From Pontibacillus marinus BH030004 = DSM 16465 (lineage in GTDB: Bacteria > Bacillota > Bacilli > Bacillales > BH030062): DNA of 40,378 nt. Each line of letters starts with the position of its first letter. Positions within the stretch are counted from its first letter, which is position 1. This document shows, piece after piece, positions 1-9,213 of the stretch. The stretch spans positions 1 to 40,378 of the forward strand of contig NZ_AULJ01000048.1 in the NCBI RefSeq assembly GCF_000425225.1. Direction: 5' to 3'. The translations under genes and the position numbers were made by a program. The notes under the pieces were generated by a model, which was given only the letters and a program-made list of their open reading frames with translations, had not been told where the DNA came from and searched no databases.

Positions 1-329
1 ACTTTCCCACCACATATTGATTGGAAAACATATTCACAGAAGTTGCTTAGACCCTTGTCATGATAGGATTATACTACCTTGGAATTAGAATACCTCATCC
101 TAGAACTACGGCGGTTCCGTTAGTCACCATTCGGCCAAGGTGGGCTGTGGAACGGGTTGACTCCAGCGGAAGAACGGAGTGACGAGACCCCGCAGAGAGC
201 TTGCGAATGAGGAGGCTCGGCGCTTCGTCCGCAGGAAAGCAACCCGTTCCACAGCCCACCGCACTACACAAAAGCAACGGAACCACCCTACACCAGCTTA
301 TTCAAGATAACTGCCATATAATTGAATAA
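1..329 (+). repeat. Palindromic repeat, family A copy 1 (left end may lie outside the window)
   Basis: The core is a perfect 21-bp inverted repeat, arms 139-159 and 240-260, inside a second 9-bp inverted repeat (113-121 with 276-284). The loop holds GAGACCCCGC and GAGGAGGCTC blocks, also present in the family B copies in the opposite orientation. The left flank (1-132) reappears at 40252-40378 and the right end (298-329) reappears at 31260-31291, which fixes the right boundary near 329. Open frames through it are by-products of the palindrome. Similar GC-rich palindromes are common and unnamed in Bacillaceae genomes. Whether this is a REP/MITE-like element or a structured RNA cannot be decided from the sequence. 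Confidence 0.85.
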
Positions 330-354
330 CCATCGCCACAATTATCGTAACTAC

Positions 355-384
355 AAAAAAAGAAGCACTCAATGGAGTGCTTCT
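355..384 (-). terminator. Rho-independent terminator of the capA-like gene
   Basis: A perfect hairpin (361-384, loop around AATG) reads on the minus strand into a run of T (355-361). It lies about 40 bases past the stop of the capA-like gene. Confidence 0.85.
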
Positions 385-421
385 TACTTGTATCTCTAAT
401 GACCATATCCAACAAGTCTGA

Positions 422-1621
422 TCACTGACCGTTTTTACTTGCCGGAATTACGGTATGAAATTGTCCCTTCTCATCAAAAAACACATCGTTCGAGATTGAT
501 TCCAGGTATCGATATTGTTTTGACCTATCAACATTAGATAAAGGCGTAATTTGATTGTTTACAAGAGTATGAGGATGGAATGACATGGTTACCTTTTCAT
601 TCTCTAATGTTAACTCCAAAACCCCAGTATCTGCCGTGGGTCCTGATACATAATCAGGGAAAAGAAAGTTTCCTAACGAATAAGCAATAGGCTTGCCTTT
701 ATATGTCTCAAATCCTTGTAGAACATGGGGGTGAGAACCAATGATGGCATCAGCCCCATGATCAATTAGTGATTTAGCAATGTGCTTCTGATCTTGATTC
801 GGCTTATTAACTTTTTCGTCTCCCCAATGGTAATACACGAGAACATAATCGGCTTTTTCTTTTACCTTTTCTACGATAGTAGAAGCGCGGTCTACCTGAT
901 AGCCGCTCGCTATGCCAGGTTTGTTCTCTCCTGCATACCAACTCACTGAAGGGAGGACTTCAGAGAATGCTAGAAACGCAATTTTATTCCCTTTAATATT
1001 TACGATACGTTCAGCATATGCGTCCTCTGCATTTCTTCCAGCGCCAATCTTCTCCATAGAGGCTTCTTCAAGAGCATCTAATGTATCCAGAAGTCCCTTT
1101 TCGCCATAATCTAAAGTATGGTTGTTTGCTAGACTTACCATATCTACTCCAGAGGTTTTTAACCCATCTAATAGGAGAGGGGAGGCTTTAAAGTTATATT
1201 TTTTCGGGAAAGCGCTAGTCGCATGGGTTATCGGAGTTTCTAGATTAATAACCGTGTAATCACTTTTTTGAAAATACGGTTTTACATATTGAAAAGGGTG
1301 ATCCGCACCATTTTCCTTCATGCTTTGAACTAAAGAGTATTCCATTAATACATCTCCACCGAATGTAATCGTAATAGGAGATGTGTCATACTGTCCTAAT
1401 GCGACACATGGATTAATGCCGAATATAGACATGGGTGCTGTAAGCCAGTACATAGACCTACAAGTATCTTGCAAAGATGATGATTCCTTTTCCATTGATT
1501 CGTAGGTTTGCTTCGTCCAGGATAATGGATCGCTTTGTTTGGCCAATACCTGATGGTGACTTGGTGACAATCCTAAGATGAGAAGAAAAAGGACGATTAC
1601 ATAAAGTCGATTTCTGATCAT
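422..1621 (-). CDS. CapA family (PGA_cap) metallophosphatase-like surface protein
   Basis: This 399-residue protein has an N-terminal hydrophobic segment (residues 6-20), so it is probably exported and membrane-tethered, and a CapA / PGA_cap calcineurin-like domain from about residue 82. Visible metal-site motifs are GGD (88-90), NLE (126-128), NNH (166-168), YHWGD (264-268) and SHPH (296-299). CapA proteins take part in poly-gamma-glutamate capsule production, but no capBCE genes are present here, so a capsule role is not shown; many stand-alone members have no known function. A good RBS (AGGAGGAG) precedes the ATG. The gene lies downstream of the sortase on the same strand but behind a terminator, so it is probably a separate unit of the same envelope locus. 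Confidence 0.9.
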   Translation of the reverse strand: MIRNRLYVIVLFLLILGLSPSHHQVLAKQSDPLSWTKQTYESMEKESSSLQDTCRSMYWLTAPMSIFGINPCVALGQYDTSPITITFGGDVLMEYSLVQSMKENGADHPFQYVKPYFQKSDYTVINLETPITHATSAFPKKYNFKASPLLLDGLKTSGVDMVSLANNHTLDYGEKGLLDTLDALEEASMEKIGAGRNAEDAYAERIVNIKGNKIAFLAFSEVLPSVSWYAGENKPGIASGYQVDRASTIVEKVKEKADYVLVYYHWGDEKVNKPNQDQKHIAKSLIDHGADAIIGSHPHVLQGFETYKGKPIAYSLGNFLFPDYVSGPTADTGVLELTLENEKVTMSFHPHTLVNNQITPLSNVDRSKQYRYLESISNDVFFDEKGQFHTVIPASKNGQ

Positions 1622-1713
1622 CGACGTATCTCCTCCTAAAAAAACATACTACCATCATTAATAGCCAACAATTTGAAAAATATTCCTATAAGGCTACCGT
1701 TTTCCATTATAAT

Positions 1714-1756
1714 AAAAAAAGATCTTTGAGCACATCAGTACATTGGCTCAAAGATC
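1714..1756 (-). terminator. Terminator overlapping the 3' end of the sortase gene
   Basis: An 11-bp perfect stem (1721-1731 with 1746-1756) is followed on the minus strand by seven T (A-run 1714-1720). The sortase stop codon at 1735-1737 lies in the loop, so the last codons double as the terminator. Confidence 0.85.
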
Positions 1757-2403
1757 GCTATAGCACGTTTATCATATCCACCATCATTAGGATGAAAGTC
1801 CCCAGTACAGGTGATTACAGTTACACGTGGGTCCCCTTCTTGAAGCTTCATCACATCTTTAGGTACGTTGTCTTTATGATAGACTTTTACATCAGCTAGT
1901 CGATAAGGTTTTTGTTCTCCATCTTGAAAGGTGAGCGTTAATTGTTGATTGGTTTCCCATGATTCTAGACCATATAGGATTCCTAATTCTCCATTCCAAT
2001 CACGGTGACTGGATAACAATAAATTTTGCACATTATGTCCTTTTGTATTATACCAAGAGAGCGTTTTAGGATCCTCTACAGTTCCCATTCTTCCTTTTTT
2101 ATCAAGACCTACACTTTTAATGTTTACAGTGGTACTCGTTTTGTGAAAGGTTGCAGATACGGGCATACCATCTGGATTGATTATGGTTTTCTTTTCCTTA
2201 GGTTTTGAACTCTTCGTTTCATTTGTGTCGGCTGCTTGCAAAGATATTTTAGTAGAAGATGATCCTTTAAAAGAATAAGAGACATCTTGACTTGTTTTAG
2301 ATGCTGGAGTGTTTTGAAGTGTAGAGCTTGACATGAAAGCGAAAAATATAACAAACAATACTGCTATTCTTGTAAGGTTACGTAGAGAGAATATTTTAAT
2401 CAC
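1735..2403 (-). CDS. Sortase-domain transpeptidase (class F-like)
   Basis: This is a 222-residue protein with an N-terminal membrane segment (about 12-26), a Ser/Thr/Lys-rich linker, and a sortase beta-barrel from about residue 76. The catalytic triad is visible: His133 in SSHRDW, Cys199 in VITCTGD and Arg213 in DKRAIAIF. Size and the lack of a C-terminal membrane segment fit single-pass sortases of the class E/F type; the exact class is inferred. It follows the surface protein gene by 58 bases, and that protein ends in a sorting signal, so it is the likely substrate. The start is doubtful: the only nearby NTG codon is the GTG at 2403, which is itself part of an AGAGGTGA Shine-Dalgarno-like sequence. 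Confidence 0.87.
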   Translation of the reverse strand: MIKIFSLRNLTRIAVLFVIFFAFMSSSTLQNTPASKTSQDVSYSFKGSSSTKISLQAADTNETKSSKPKEKKTIINPDGMPVSATFHKTSTTVNIKSVGLDKKGRMGTVEDPKTLSWYNTKGHNVQNLLLSSHRDWNGELGILYGLESWETNQQLTLTFQDGEQKPYRLADVKVYHKDNVPKDVMKLQEGDPRVTVITCTGDFHPNDGGYDKRAIAIFEPMY

Positions 2404-2424
2404 CTCTTACTATCTTATGTATAG

Positions 2425-2454
2425 GAACCCATGCCCTATTAAGAGCATGGGTTC
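2425..2454. other. Intercistronic hairpin between surface-protein and sortase genes
   Basis: A 10-bp perfect stem (2425-2434 with 2445-2454) lies in the 58-base gap. Only the plus-strand reading is followed by a T-rich stretch. On the transcribed minus strand it is a stem without a T-run, so a partial attenuator or RNA-processing/stability element is more likely than a full terminator. It could make substrate transcript more abundant than sortase transcript (inference). Confidence 0.5.
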
Positions 2455-2461
2455 TTATTTA

Positions 2462-4492
2462 CTATTCTTGATGTTGCTTTCTCCAAGCAAATATTGAAGT
2501 TCCTGCGATAGCCATTAGGCCAAGTGCCATCCAACTCCAAGTCATAGATTTCTGACTTGAACCGTCACCTGTAGATGGTACGCCAGGTGTAGTTAGAGAG
2601 TCAGAGTTAGAGTCACTAGCAGCAGATGTCCAGCTATCATTAGAACCTTCACTGTCCCAATCATTGTTATCGCCAGTGTTCGTCATTTCCGTATCATTAG
2701 AAGAATTATTGTTACTTGCAACCGTAAGTGTCATTTCATCTTCATAGTTATCAGTAGATGCTGTTACGGTTATAGTACCTTCACTTTTCGGTGTAATGTT
2801 ACCTTCAGAGTCTACCGTTGCTACTGATTCATCACTTACTTCAAAATCAACGTTCTGAAGATCTTCAAGGTCGTTACCATTTTCGTCCTTACCGTTCACC
2901 TTAAGCTTTATGTTTCCATCCACATCAACATTTGCTTCTGGAGTATCGAAAGAAATATCACTTAGGGCAGAACCGTCGATATTAACTTCTAGTGTGTCCG
3001 TTTTACCATTTGCATTTGCTGTAATCGTTACAGTACCTTCAGCTTTCGGTATAAGATATCCATCTTCTGTTACTTCAGCAATGTCTTCATTGCTTACATC
3101 GAACCAAACGTTAGCTATGGCACCAATTTTGTTATCATCTTGATCTAAGCCTTTTACCCAAAGCTTAAGCTTTTCGTTAACGTTCATATCTGCTTTAGAA
3201 GACTCTAGAGAAATCTCCGTTACTTCATCTAGGTCAACTTCTGCGTCATCTTGATCAAGGTTTCCATTTGTATTACCTGTAATAGTAACAGTGAAGCTGT
3301 CTTGTTTACCATCAAGCATAGCCCATACTTTTACCGTTCCTGTTGCTTTTGGAACAAGGTGACCGTTCCCATCAATTGTTGCTATGGAGTTATCACTTAC
3401 TTTGAATTCTACGTCTTTAAGATTCGCTAGAGCGTTACCTTCAGTGTCCAATCCATTTACTTTAAGGTTAAGCTTCTCATTAACTCCAATTGAGGATTTA
3501 GGTGCATCTAGATCAATTCCATCAATGTCATTTCCATCGATCATCACTTCCATTGTATCTGTCATTCTATTTGCAGTAACTGTTACAGTAACCTTACCTT
3601 CTTCTTTTGGATGTAAGTGTCCATTCGCATCAATGGTTGCTTTAGACTCATCATCTACAGAGAACGTTACGTTACTTATGTGTTCCCACTTGTTTCCTTC
3701 AACGTCGAAACCATCAACATCTAATAGAAGGGTTTCTTGTAGATTCACGGTAGCTTTTGGAGCATCAATTTTTACTGAATCTAGGTCCTCAGTATCCATT
3801 TCAGAATCAGCATTTGAATGGATCATTAGGTCAAGCTTTGTTTTACGACCATCATCTGTTTTTAACCAAACCGTAAGTTTACCGGCATTCTTTGCAGTAA
3901 GCATACCCTCATCAGTAATGTTTGCTTTAGCGTCATTGCTTAGTTCAAATGTAACGTTTTCATTTTCCATTAAACCGTCCCAAGAGAGCTGTAGGTTTTC
4001 CCCTACATTGAGCTTTCTTTCATCTGCAGTTAGATTAATAGAGGTATCAACATCTCCGTCTAATTCTGTATCTTCACCTTCATCATCATCATCTTTGTTC
4101 GCCATAACGTTGAATGTGAAGTTCTCTGAAACGTCTCCAGCTGATACGGTAACGGTTACTGTTCCTGCTGCATTAGGTATAAGTTCTCCGTTGCTGTTAA
4201 CCGTTGCTACTGACTCGTTATTTACGCTATATTGGATATCACTCATGTCTTCTATGATATTCCCGTTAGCGTCCCAGCCTTTAACGTTAATTTGTACGTT
4301 CTCGCCAACCATAACATCCGATTTAGAAGAGCTTAGCTCAAGTTTATTTACTGTGCTAGCATTAGCTTCAGTTTCGGTTACGTCTGCATCAACATCTGTG
4401 TCGTCATCTCCTTCAGCTGCTAGTAAAGTACTAGGTAGAAAGGTGAAAGAAAGTAACATAATTAGGACTAACGATATAAAACTTTTTTGCAT
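2462..4492 (-). CDS. Acidic surface protein with six Ig-like (BIG2) repeats and a sortase sorting signal
   Basis: With the ATG at 4492 the protein has 676 residues. That start is chosen over the GTG 12 bases upstream because GGAGTGAG is spaced correctly for it and it begins a clean signal peptide (1-26). Six tandem Ig-like group 2 type repeats lie at about 51-129, 152-225, 239-318, 325-404, 426-505 and 512-591. Each carries a variant of the pattern xGENLxLxVxG ... VSDxSVATVDxxGxLxPKxxGTVTVTA. Asp/Glu-rich linkers make the protein very acidic, as expected for a halophile's exported proteins. A Ser/Asn/Asp-rich stalk leads to VPSTG (638-642), a hydrophobic segment (about 651-670) and the basic tail RKQHQE, the layout of a cell-wall sorting signal. 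The sortase gene follows directly. Adhesion or wall structure is a guess. Confidence 0.88.
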   Translation of the reverse strand: MQKSFISLVLIMLLSFTFLPSTLLAAEGDDDTDVDADVTETEANASTVNKLELSSSKSDVMVGENVQINVKGWDANGNIIEDMSDIQYSVNNESVATVNSNGELIPNAAGTVTVTVSAGDVSENFTFNVMANKDDDDEGEDTELDGDVDTSINLTADERKLNVGENLQLSWDGLMENENVTFELSNDAKANITDEGMLTAKNAGKLTVWLKTDDGRKTKLDLMIHSNADSEMDTEDLDSVKIDAPKATVNLQETLLLDVDGFDVEGNKWEHISNVTFSVDDESKATIDANGHLHPKEEGKVTVTVTANRMTDTMEVMIDGNDIDGIDLDAPKSSIGVNEKLNLKVNGLDTEGNALANLKDVEFKVSDNSIATIDGNGHLVPKATGTVKVWAMLDGKQDSFTVTITGNTNGNLDQDDAEVDLDEVTEISLESSKADMNVNEKLKLWVKGLDQDDNKIGAIANVWFDVSNEDIAEVTEDGYLIPKAEGTVTITANANGKTDTLEVNIDGSALSDISFDTPEANVDVDGNIKLKVNGKDENGNDLEDLQNVDFEVSDESVATVDSEGNITPKSEGTITVTASTDNYEDEMTLTVASNNNSSNDTEMTNTGDNNDWDSEGSNDSWTSAASDSNSDSLTTPGVPSTGDGSSQKSMTWSWMALGLMAIAGTSIFAWRKQHQE

Positions 4493-4688
4493 AAGTTCAC
4501 TCACTCCATTTTCTAAATTTTAGCTGATCAGCGCTACAACTTACATTCCACCCTTAGAATCTTTTAAACATAAAAATAGTCGAGAAAACCTATTATTTTT
4601 TTCTGAATAATTGTAAAATAATAGATAACTATATCGAATTTATATCTTTATTGTCGGTCTATAGAATCATAAAAAGGGGGGCTTTAAG

Positions 4689-6161
4689 ATGGATAATCAT
4701 CAAATTGAAAAGGATCTAAAAGTGAAACAAAATGGTGTTCTACTTAAAGTTTTAATTTTTTCTATTTTGCTAGGTGTAGGAGCTGAGTATATCGTCTCGG
4801 CACCTTGGTTAAACATGGTTGTAATAGGTGGGGGAGGAACGTTAAGTGTTTTAATCATTGCTATTTTCCACTACTTGCAAAAATTTCACCGCGTTATTCC
4901 TTATATCGCAATTGGTTCCATAGCAACAATAGGTTTTGTCATCATTATGACCTCTACTTATGTAACAAACATGCTTTTCACATTTTATGTTTTAGCTGTA
5001 GCAGCGGTATCGTTATCGGTTTCCGTTTTAACAACTGGCGGAATATTAGGTGCTTTACTTCTTACATATTTTGCGATTGAAAAAGGAGCTATGTTCAACT
5101 TTGATTCGAGAGCGATGGCCATTTCTTTTGTGTTTTATGCTCTAGTATTTGTTGTTTTATTTATTCAAGTTCGTCTATCTAAAAAGCTTTTACTAGATGT
5201 GCAATCTTCTTTGACGAAGAGTGATGAATTGCTGCAAAAGCAACAAAAACAAACAAATTTAATTCAGCAAACCGCTCAGAAAGTCTATGAACATATGACA
5301 GTAATTAATCAAAATAGTTCTGAACATACACGTACGATGAATGAAATGAACGCTTCTTTTAGGGAAATTTCTCATGCAGCCAATTCCCAAGCGGCTTCCG
5401 TTACAGACATAACGGGTGCGACAGATCATGCAAACAACATGCTAGAAAGTATGATCGAGTCTTTTGAGAAGTTAACAAAAGCGGGGCAAAAAGTGCATGG
5501 AGATGCTAAAGAAGGACATGACTCCATTCATGAATTAGAGAATACAATGACAGGGTTTAAAGATTCTTTTAAAACGATGAGTAATCATATGGAGAGTTTG
5601 TCGAAAAAGATTGGGGAGTCAACTGGATTTACAAACCAAATCCAAGACATTGCTGAGCAAACCAATTTACTAGCTTTAAATGCTAGTATTGAAGCAGCAA
5701 GAGCTGGTGATTCTGGGAAAGGATTCGCTGTTGTAGCAGAAGAGGTACGTAAATTGGCAGAAATCTCGAATCATACTGCACAACAAATTAATGAAAATCT
5801 AAAAGGTATAGAAGTAGATGCTCATGATACGCAAAAGCAAATGGGGTCAAATGAAGTTAAGCTCGAGGAAAGTTTAGCAATTTCTCAGGAGGCATCTAAA
5901 GCCTTTGGTGAAATCACGCAGGAAATTGCTCACTTTATAGATCACTTGAAAAAATTTGGGGACCAAGCGAAGGAAATCAAAGAGTCCTCAGAAGGTATCG
6001 ATCAATCTGTGAATGATCTTGCATCGGTAATTGAACAAACGACAGCGACCATGCAACAGTTACAAGTAACCGTAGAAGAACAAACAAATAAACAACAAAG
6101 CTTAATGGATTCCATTCATGAAACACAAGCTGCCGTTGGTGAATTAGAAAACCAACATTAA
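4689..6161 (+). CDS. Methyl-accepting chemotaxis protein with N-terminal multi-helix membrane domain
   Basis: This 490-residue protein begins with about six hydrophobic segments (residues 18-165) and has little room for an extracellular ligand domain. A long coiled-coil signalling domain follows directly, with no obvious HAMP domain. The conserved hairpin tip, [18 protein letters not shown], is near residues 322-340 and would contact CheA/CheW. Architectures of this kind may sense membrane state or a small ligand within the bundle, but the signal is unknown. The RBS is a strong AAGGGGGG. It is monocistronic: a terminator follows and the upstream surface-protein gene is divergent. No other chemotaxis gene lies in the window. 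Confidence 0.92.
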   Translation: MDNHQIEKDLKVKQNGVLLKVLIFSILLGVGAEYIVSAPWLNMVVIGGGGTLSVLIIAIFHYLQKFHRVIPYIAIGSIATIGFVIIMTSTYVTNMLFTFYVLAVAAVSLSVSVLTTGGILGALLLTYFAIEKGAMFNFDSRAMAISFVFYALVFVVLFIQVRLSKKLLLDVQSSLTKSDELLQKQQKQTNLIQQTAQKVYEHMTVINQNSSEHTRTMNEMNASFREISHAANSQAASVTDITGATDHANNMLESMIESFEKLTKAGQKVHGDAKEGHDSIHELENTMTGFKDSFKTMSNHMESLSKKIGESTGFTNQIQDIAEQTNLLALNASIEAARAGDSGKGFAVVAEEVRKLAEISNHTAQQINENLKGIEVDAHDTQKQMGSNEVKLEESLAISQEASKAFGEITQEIAHFIDHLKKFGDQAKEIKESSEGIDQSVNDLASVIEQTTATMQQLQVTVEEQTNKQQSLMDSIHETQAAVGELENQH

Positions 6162-6173
6162 GATTTTAAATAG

Positions 6174-6203
6174 CCTTCTCATTTATTGATGAGAAGGTTT
6201 TTT
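6174..6203 (+). terminator. Terminator of the chemoreceptor gene
   Basis: A 9-bp perfect stem (6174-6182 with 6189-6197) is followed by six T. Confidence 0.9.
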
Positions 6204-6222
6204 AATTTAATATGAAAGTCTT

Positions 6223-6251
6223 TTGTTTATTGTAAAAAAATCGTGTTATAT
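6223..6251 (+). promoter_or_regulatory. SigA-type promoter of the VanY-like lipoprotein gene
   Basis: TTGTTT (6223-6228) and TTATAT (6246-6251) are separated by 17 bases, 35 bases before the start codon. Confidence 0.55.
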
Positions 6252-6286
6252 TGAAGATAATGTTTATATAAAGAGAGGATTACAAC

Positions 6287-7144
6287 ATGATACGTACAAA
6301 AATGTTTGTTCTGGCGATTGGATCTGTTCTAGTTCTAGCTGGTTGTGGAAACGAAAGTCAAGAGGAACTTAGCGGAAACGAATCCCCAGAAAAGAATTCA
6401 GAACTCAATCAAAAGGAACAACCTGAAGAAGGTCAATTTGATTCGGATAAAGAGGAGAAACAGGAACCAAATCAAAATGATCAGGGAACAGAACCTGAAG
6501 ACAAGAAAGAAAATGAAACGAATCCTCCTAAGGAAAATGACGTTGTTTCAGAACCAACGAGTCTGCAAGTTGTCGTTAATAAACAAAGACAGCTACCAAC
6601 TGGCTATCAACCACCAAACCTAGTGGTACCAGATGTTCCATTTTACTTTGATCAATTCATGCAGAAAAAGCAAATGCGTCAAGAAGCTGCTACTGCGCTA
6701 GAAAATCTATTTCAGGCAGCCAACGACCAAGGATTAGACCTCGTAGCTGCATCGGGTTATAGATCCTACGCGCGACAAAAGTCAATCTATCAAAGTAACG
6801 TTGATGCTTATGGGAGAGAAGAGGCAAATAAATTCTCTGCACAGCCTGGACATAGTGAACACCAAACAGGTTTAGCGATGGATGTTACGATAGCTGAGCT
6901 TTCCTTCAAACTTGTTCAAGAGTTTGGAAAAACACCTGAAGGAAACTGGCTAGCAGAAAATGCATATAAATATGGTTTTGTCATTCGCTATCCAAAAGGA
7001 AAAGAATCCATTACAGGATATAGCTACGAACCTTGGCATCTCCGTTTTGTAGGGAAAGAAGACGCAAAAGAAATTCACGAAGCAAGTAAGACATTAGAAG
7101 AGTTCTATGGTCACATGCCTGGAGAAGAAAAACCAACAGAATAA
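6287..7144 (+). CDS. VanY/LdcB-type peptidoglycan carboxypeptidase lipoprotein (peptidase M15B)
   Basis: This 285-residue protein has a lipoprotein signal peptide with lipobox LAGC (Cys20) and then a low-complexity Glu/Asn/Gln/Lys linker to about residue 90. The C-terminal zinc peptidase domain shows SGYRSYARQ, the zinc-site block PGHSEHQTGLAMDV (near residues 185-198) and the second motif EPWHLRF (near 250). Members trim D-alanine or D-amino acids from peptidoglycan stem peptides outside the membrane. No vanR/S or van ligase genes are present, so this is cell-wall housekeeping and not vancomycin resistance. The long acidic linker probably spans the wall. RBS GAGAGGA precedes the ATG; transcription ends in a hairpin that contains the stop codon. 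Confidence 0.9.
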   Translation: MIRTKMFVLAIGSVLVLAGCGNESQEELSGNESPEKNSELNQKEQPEEGQFDSDKEEKQEPNQNDQGTEPEDKKENETNPPKENDVVSEPTSLQVVVNKQRQLPTGYQPPNLVVPDVPFYFDQFMQKKQMRQEAATALENLFQAANDQGLDLVAASGYRSYARQKSIYQSNVDAYGREEANKFSAQPGHSEHQTGLAMDVTIAELSFKLVQEFGKTPEGNWLAENAYKYGFVIRYPKGKESITGYSYEPWHLRFVGKEDAKEIHEASKTLEEFYGHMPGEEKPTE

Positions 7145-7161
7145 ATCTGTTGGTTTTTTTA
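7131..7161 (+). terminator. Terminator containing the stop codon of the VanY-like gene
   Basis: A 10-bp perfect stem (7131-7140 with 7146-7155) is followed by T residues. The TAA stop lies in the loop. Confidence 0.88.
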
Positions 7162-7168
7162 CACTCAA

Positions 7169-7789
7169 TTAATAGCTAATTCCAACTCGTGTGCCAAAAA
7201 AATTGTCATCCTTAAAACAATCCCATGCAAAGCGAGCCGTATCTCCAGTTGTAATCTTCTTCCCATCTAATGGTAGAACATTCTTTTCCCAACGAACCCC
7301 ACCTTGTTGTTCCCCTTCTGGAAGGTACGTGGGACAAACCACGGTCCACTTTGAAGAGTTTTCCGCTATGGTTTGATAGGCTTTCAAGTGTTCTTCGGCT
7401 GCAAAGGTAGTCTTTCGTTTCGATTCTGATGATTGGAAACGATATTTTCCTCTCTCATAACGACTGTCTAAAATACCAGCGGTTCCAATGGAGACGATGC
7501 GTTCAACTCCAAGCTTTTGCATACCATTCACAATTAATGGCATGCTTTCCGAAAGGATTGTTGTTTTATCTGTACTTAAAGCTGAGATAACACCTTCACT
7601 TCCATGAAGAACCTCCAACACATCCCTTTCATGAAGAACGTTTCCTATAATGATATCAGCAAAAGGAATGAGCACTTCAGCTTTATTTCGATCACGAACA
7701 AGTGCTTTCACTTCATGTCCCTCTTCATGAATATGCTTGGCTATCTTTTGACCAACACGTCCAGTAGCACCGAAAACGGCGATTTTCAT
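7169..7789 (-). CDS. NAD(P)-binding atypical short-chain oxidoreductase
   Basis: This 206-residue protein has a Rossmann dinucleotide motif at the N terminus (GATGRVGQ, residues 7-14) followed by VKALVRD at the end of beta-2, typical of NAD(P)H-binding (NmrA/YwnB-like) atypical SDR proteins. A VVCPTYLPEG segment is in the usual substrate-side position. The YxxxK catalytic pair of classical SDRs is not clear, so it may be a redox sensor or a reductase of unknown substrate. RBS AGGAGG lies 10 bases before the ATG. It is a single gene, convergent with the VanY-like gene and divergent from the MFS gene. Confidence 0.82.
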   Translation of the reverse strand: MKIAVFGATGRVGQKIAKHIHEEGHEVKALVRDRNKAEVLIPFADIIIGNVLHERDVLEVLHGSEGVISALSTDKTTILSESMPLIVNGMQKLGVERIVSIGTAGILDSRYERGKYRFQSSESKRKTTFAAEEHLKAYQTIAENSSKWTVVCPTYLPEGEQQGGVRWEKNVLPLDGKKITTGDTARFAWDCFKDDNFFGTRVGISY

Positions 7790-7905
7790 ATCTTAAATGA
7801 CCTCCTAGCATTTTAAATTACTGTAAAAATTCAGAAAATTATTGTGTGTTATATGTAAATCTCTGCTATTCTGAATGTACATGTATCGTTCAGAAAGTGG
7901 GGAGA

Positions 7906-9210
7906 ATGATGAAGAACAAAAAACTGATTAGAAGCTGGGCTTTTTATGATTGGGCAAATTCAGCTTTTGCTACGACCATCATGGCTGCTGTTATGCCAAT
8001 ATTTTATGTGAACTATGCTGGGGCCAATCTTGAAAACTCCACAGCTACAAGTTATTTAGGTTACTCACATTCAATAGCAGCGCTTATTGTTGCGATATTA
8101 GCACCAATACTTGGAGCTATTAGTGATTATTCTGCGTCGAAAAAGCAGTTTTTACGATTTTTTGCCTATATGGGGATGATCGCAAGTATATTGCTAGCTT
8201 TTGTCGGGGAGGGCCAATACCTTTTTGCATCGATCCTTCTAATCATTGGGACAATCGGCTTTTCAAGTGCCAATGTCTTTTATGATGCTTTTCTACCTGA
8301 AGTTGCAAAAGAAGATAACATTGATCGTGTTTCTACCACAGGGTTTGCTTTTGGTTATATTGGGGGAGGCGTTTTATTAGCGATTAACCTACTCATGATC
8401 ATGAAGTTTTCATGGTTTGGCTTTCCTTCCACCACATTCGCAACCAAAGTATCGCTAGCATCTGTGGGGGTCTGGTGGTTCTTGTTCTCGATCCCTCTGT
8501 TTAAAAATATTAAAGAAGCAAAGAAAGAGAAGCAAACGCGAAGCACCTCTTTTGCCAGAATTGGGTTCTCTAGAGTAGGTACCACACTGAAATCAATCAG
8601 TCATTATAAGCAATTACTTCTTTTCTTACTTGCGTTTTGGTTATTTAATGATGGAATTTCCACGATAATTAAAATGGCGACAGCTTATGGAGCAGAAATT
8701 GGGATTGGACAAAATGATTTAATCGCAGCCCTACTTATAACGCAATTTGTAGGTATTCCTTTTGCTTTTCTGTTCGGATGGCTTGCTAAGAAAATTTCAG
8801 CGAAACGTGCGTTATTAGTAGCATTATGTATTTATGTAGGAATTGTCATTTTGGGCTACTTCATGCAAACAGCTCTTCATTTTTACGCATTAGCCATTTG
8901 TGTTGGTTTCGTGCAAGGTGGAGCTCAAGCACTTAGCCGCTCGATATTCGGACGTATGGTTCCTGAAAATCGTCATGCTGAATTTTATGGTTTTTACGGC
9001 ATTTCATCAAAATTCTCAGCTATTCTAGGGCCAGCTGTTTTTGGAATTGTCGGTGGACTTACAGGTTCCAGTAAGTTCGGAATTTTTTCCCTTCTTATTT
9101 TCTTTATCCTTGGTATTATCCTTTTGCTTAAAGTGGATGTAGAAAAAGGGGAGAAGGAAGCAAAACAAGGGTCCATCGACCAAGATGCACCCCATGTCTT
9201 TACTCAATAA
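7906..9210 (+). CDS. MFS permease of the UMF1 / YxiO type
   Basis: From the ATG at 7906 this is a 434-residue membrane protein with about 12 hydrophobic segments. The opening SWAFYDWANSAFATTI is the hallmark of the UMF1 family (bacterial YxiO and fungal Atg22 relatives), permeases whose substrates are mostly unknown; vacuolar Atg22 exports amino acids. An upstream in-frame ATG (7846) would add 20 residues rich in Cys and polar groups and has no RBS, so it is not used here. GTGGGGAG lies very close to the 7906/7909 ATG pair, so 7909 is an equally good start. The stop is 3 bases from the stop of the convergent phospholipase-like gene, with no terminator between them. Confidence 0.88.
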   Translation: MMKNKKLIRSWAFYDWANSAFATTIMAAVMPIFYVNYAGANLENSTATSYLGYSHSIAALIVAILAPILGAISDYSASKKQFLRFFAYMGMIASILLAFVGEGQYLFASILLIIGTIGFSSANVFYDAFLPEVAKEDNIDRVSTTGFAFGYIGGGVLLAINLLMIMKFSWFGFPSTTFATKVSLASVGVWWFLFSIPLFKNIKEAKKEKQTRSTSFARIGFSRVGTTLKSISHYKQLLLFLLAFWLFNDGISTIIKMATAYGAEIGIGQNDLIAALLITQFVGIPFAFLFGWLAKKISAKRALLVALCIYVGIVILGYFMQTALHFYALAICVGFVQGGAQALSRSIFGRMVPENRHAEFYGFYGISSKFSAILGPAVFGIVGGLTGSSKFGIFSLLIFFILGIILLLKVDVEKGEKEAKQGSIDQDAPHVFTQ

Positions 9211-9213
9211 ACG

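Noticed and set aside
95-286. 63-codon minus-strand frame at the left edge
   Set aside because: It is entirely within repeat family A copy 1.
422-1621. Capsule biosynthesis operon
   Set aside because: Only the CapA-like protein is present; CapB, CapC and CapE genes are missing.
3384-4523. 379-codon open frame on the plus strand
   Set aside because: It lies wholly antisense to the Ig-repeat surface gene. Its Ser/Val/Phe-rich translation mirrors the acidic repeats and it has no RBS or family features.
6287-7144. Possible vancomycin-resistance locus because of the VanY-like domain
   Set aside because: No vanRS, vanH, ligase or vanX is present; the protein looks like an ordinary LdcB/YodJ-type wall peptidase.
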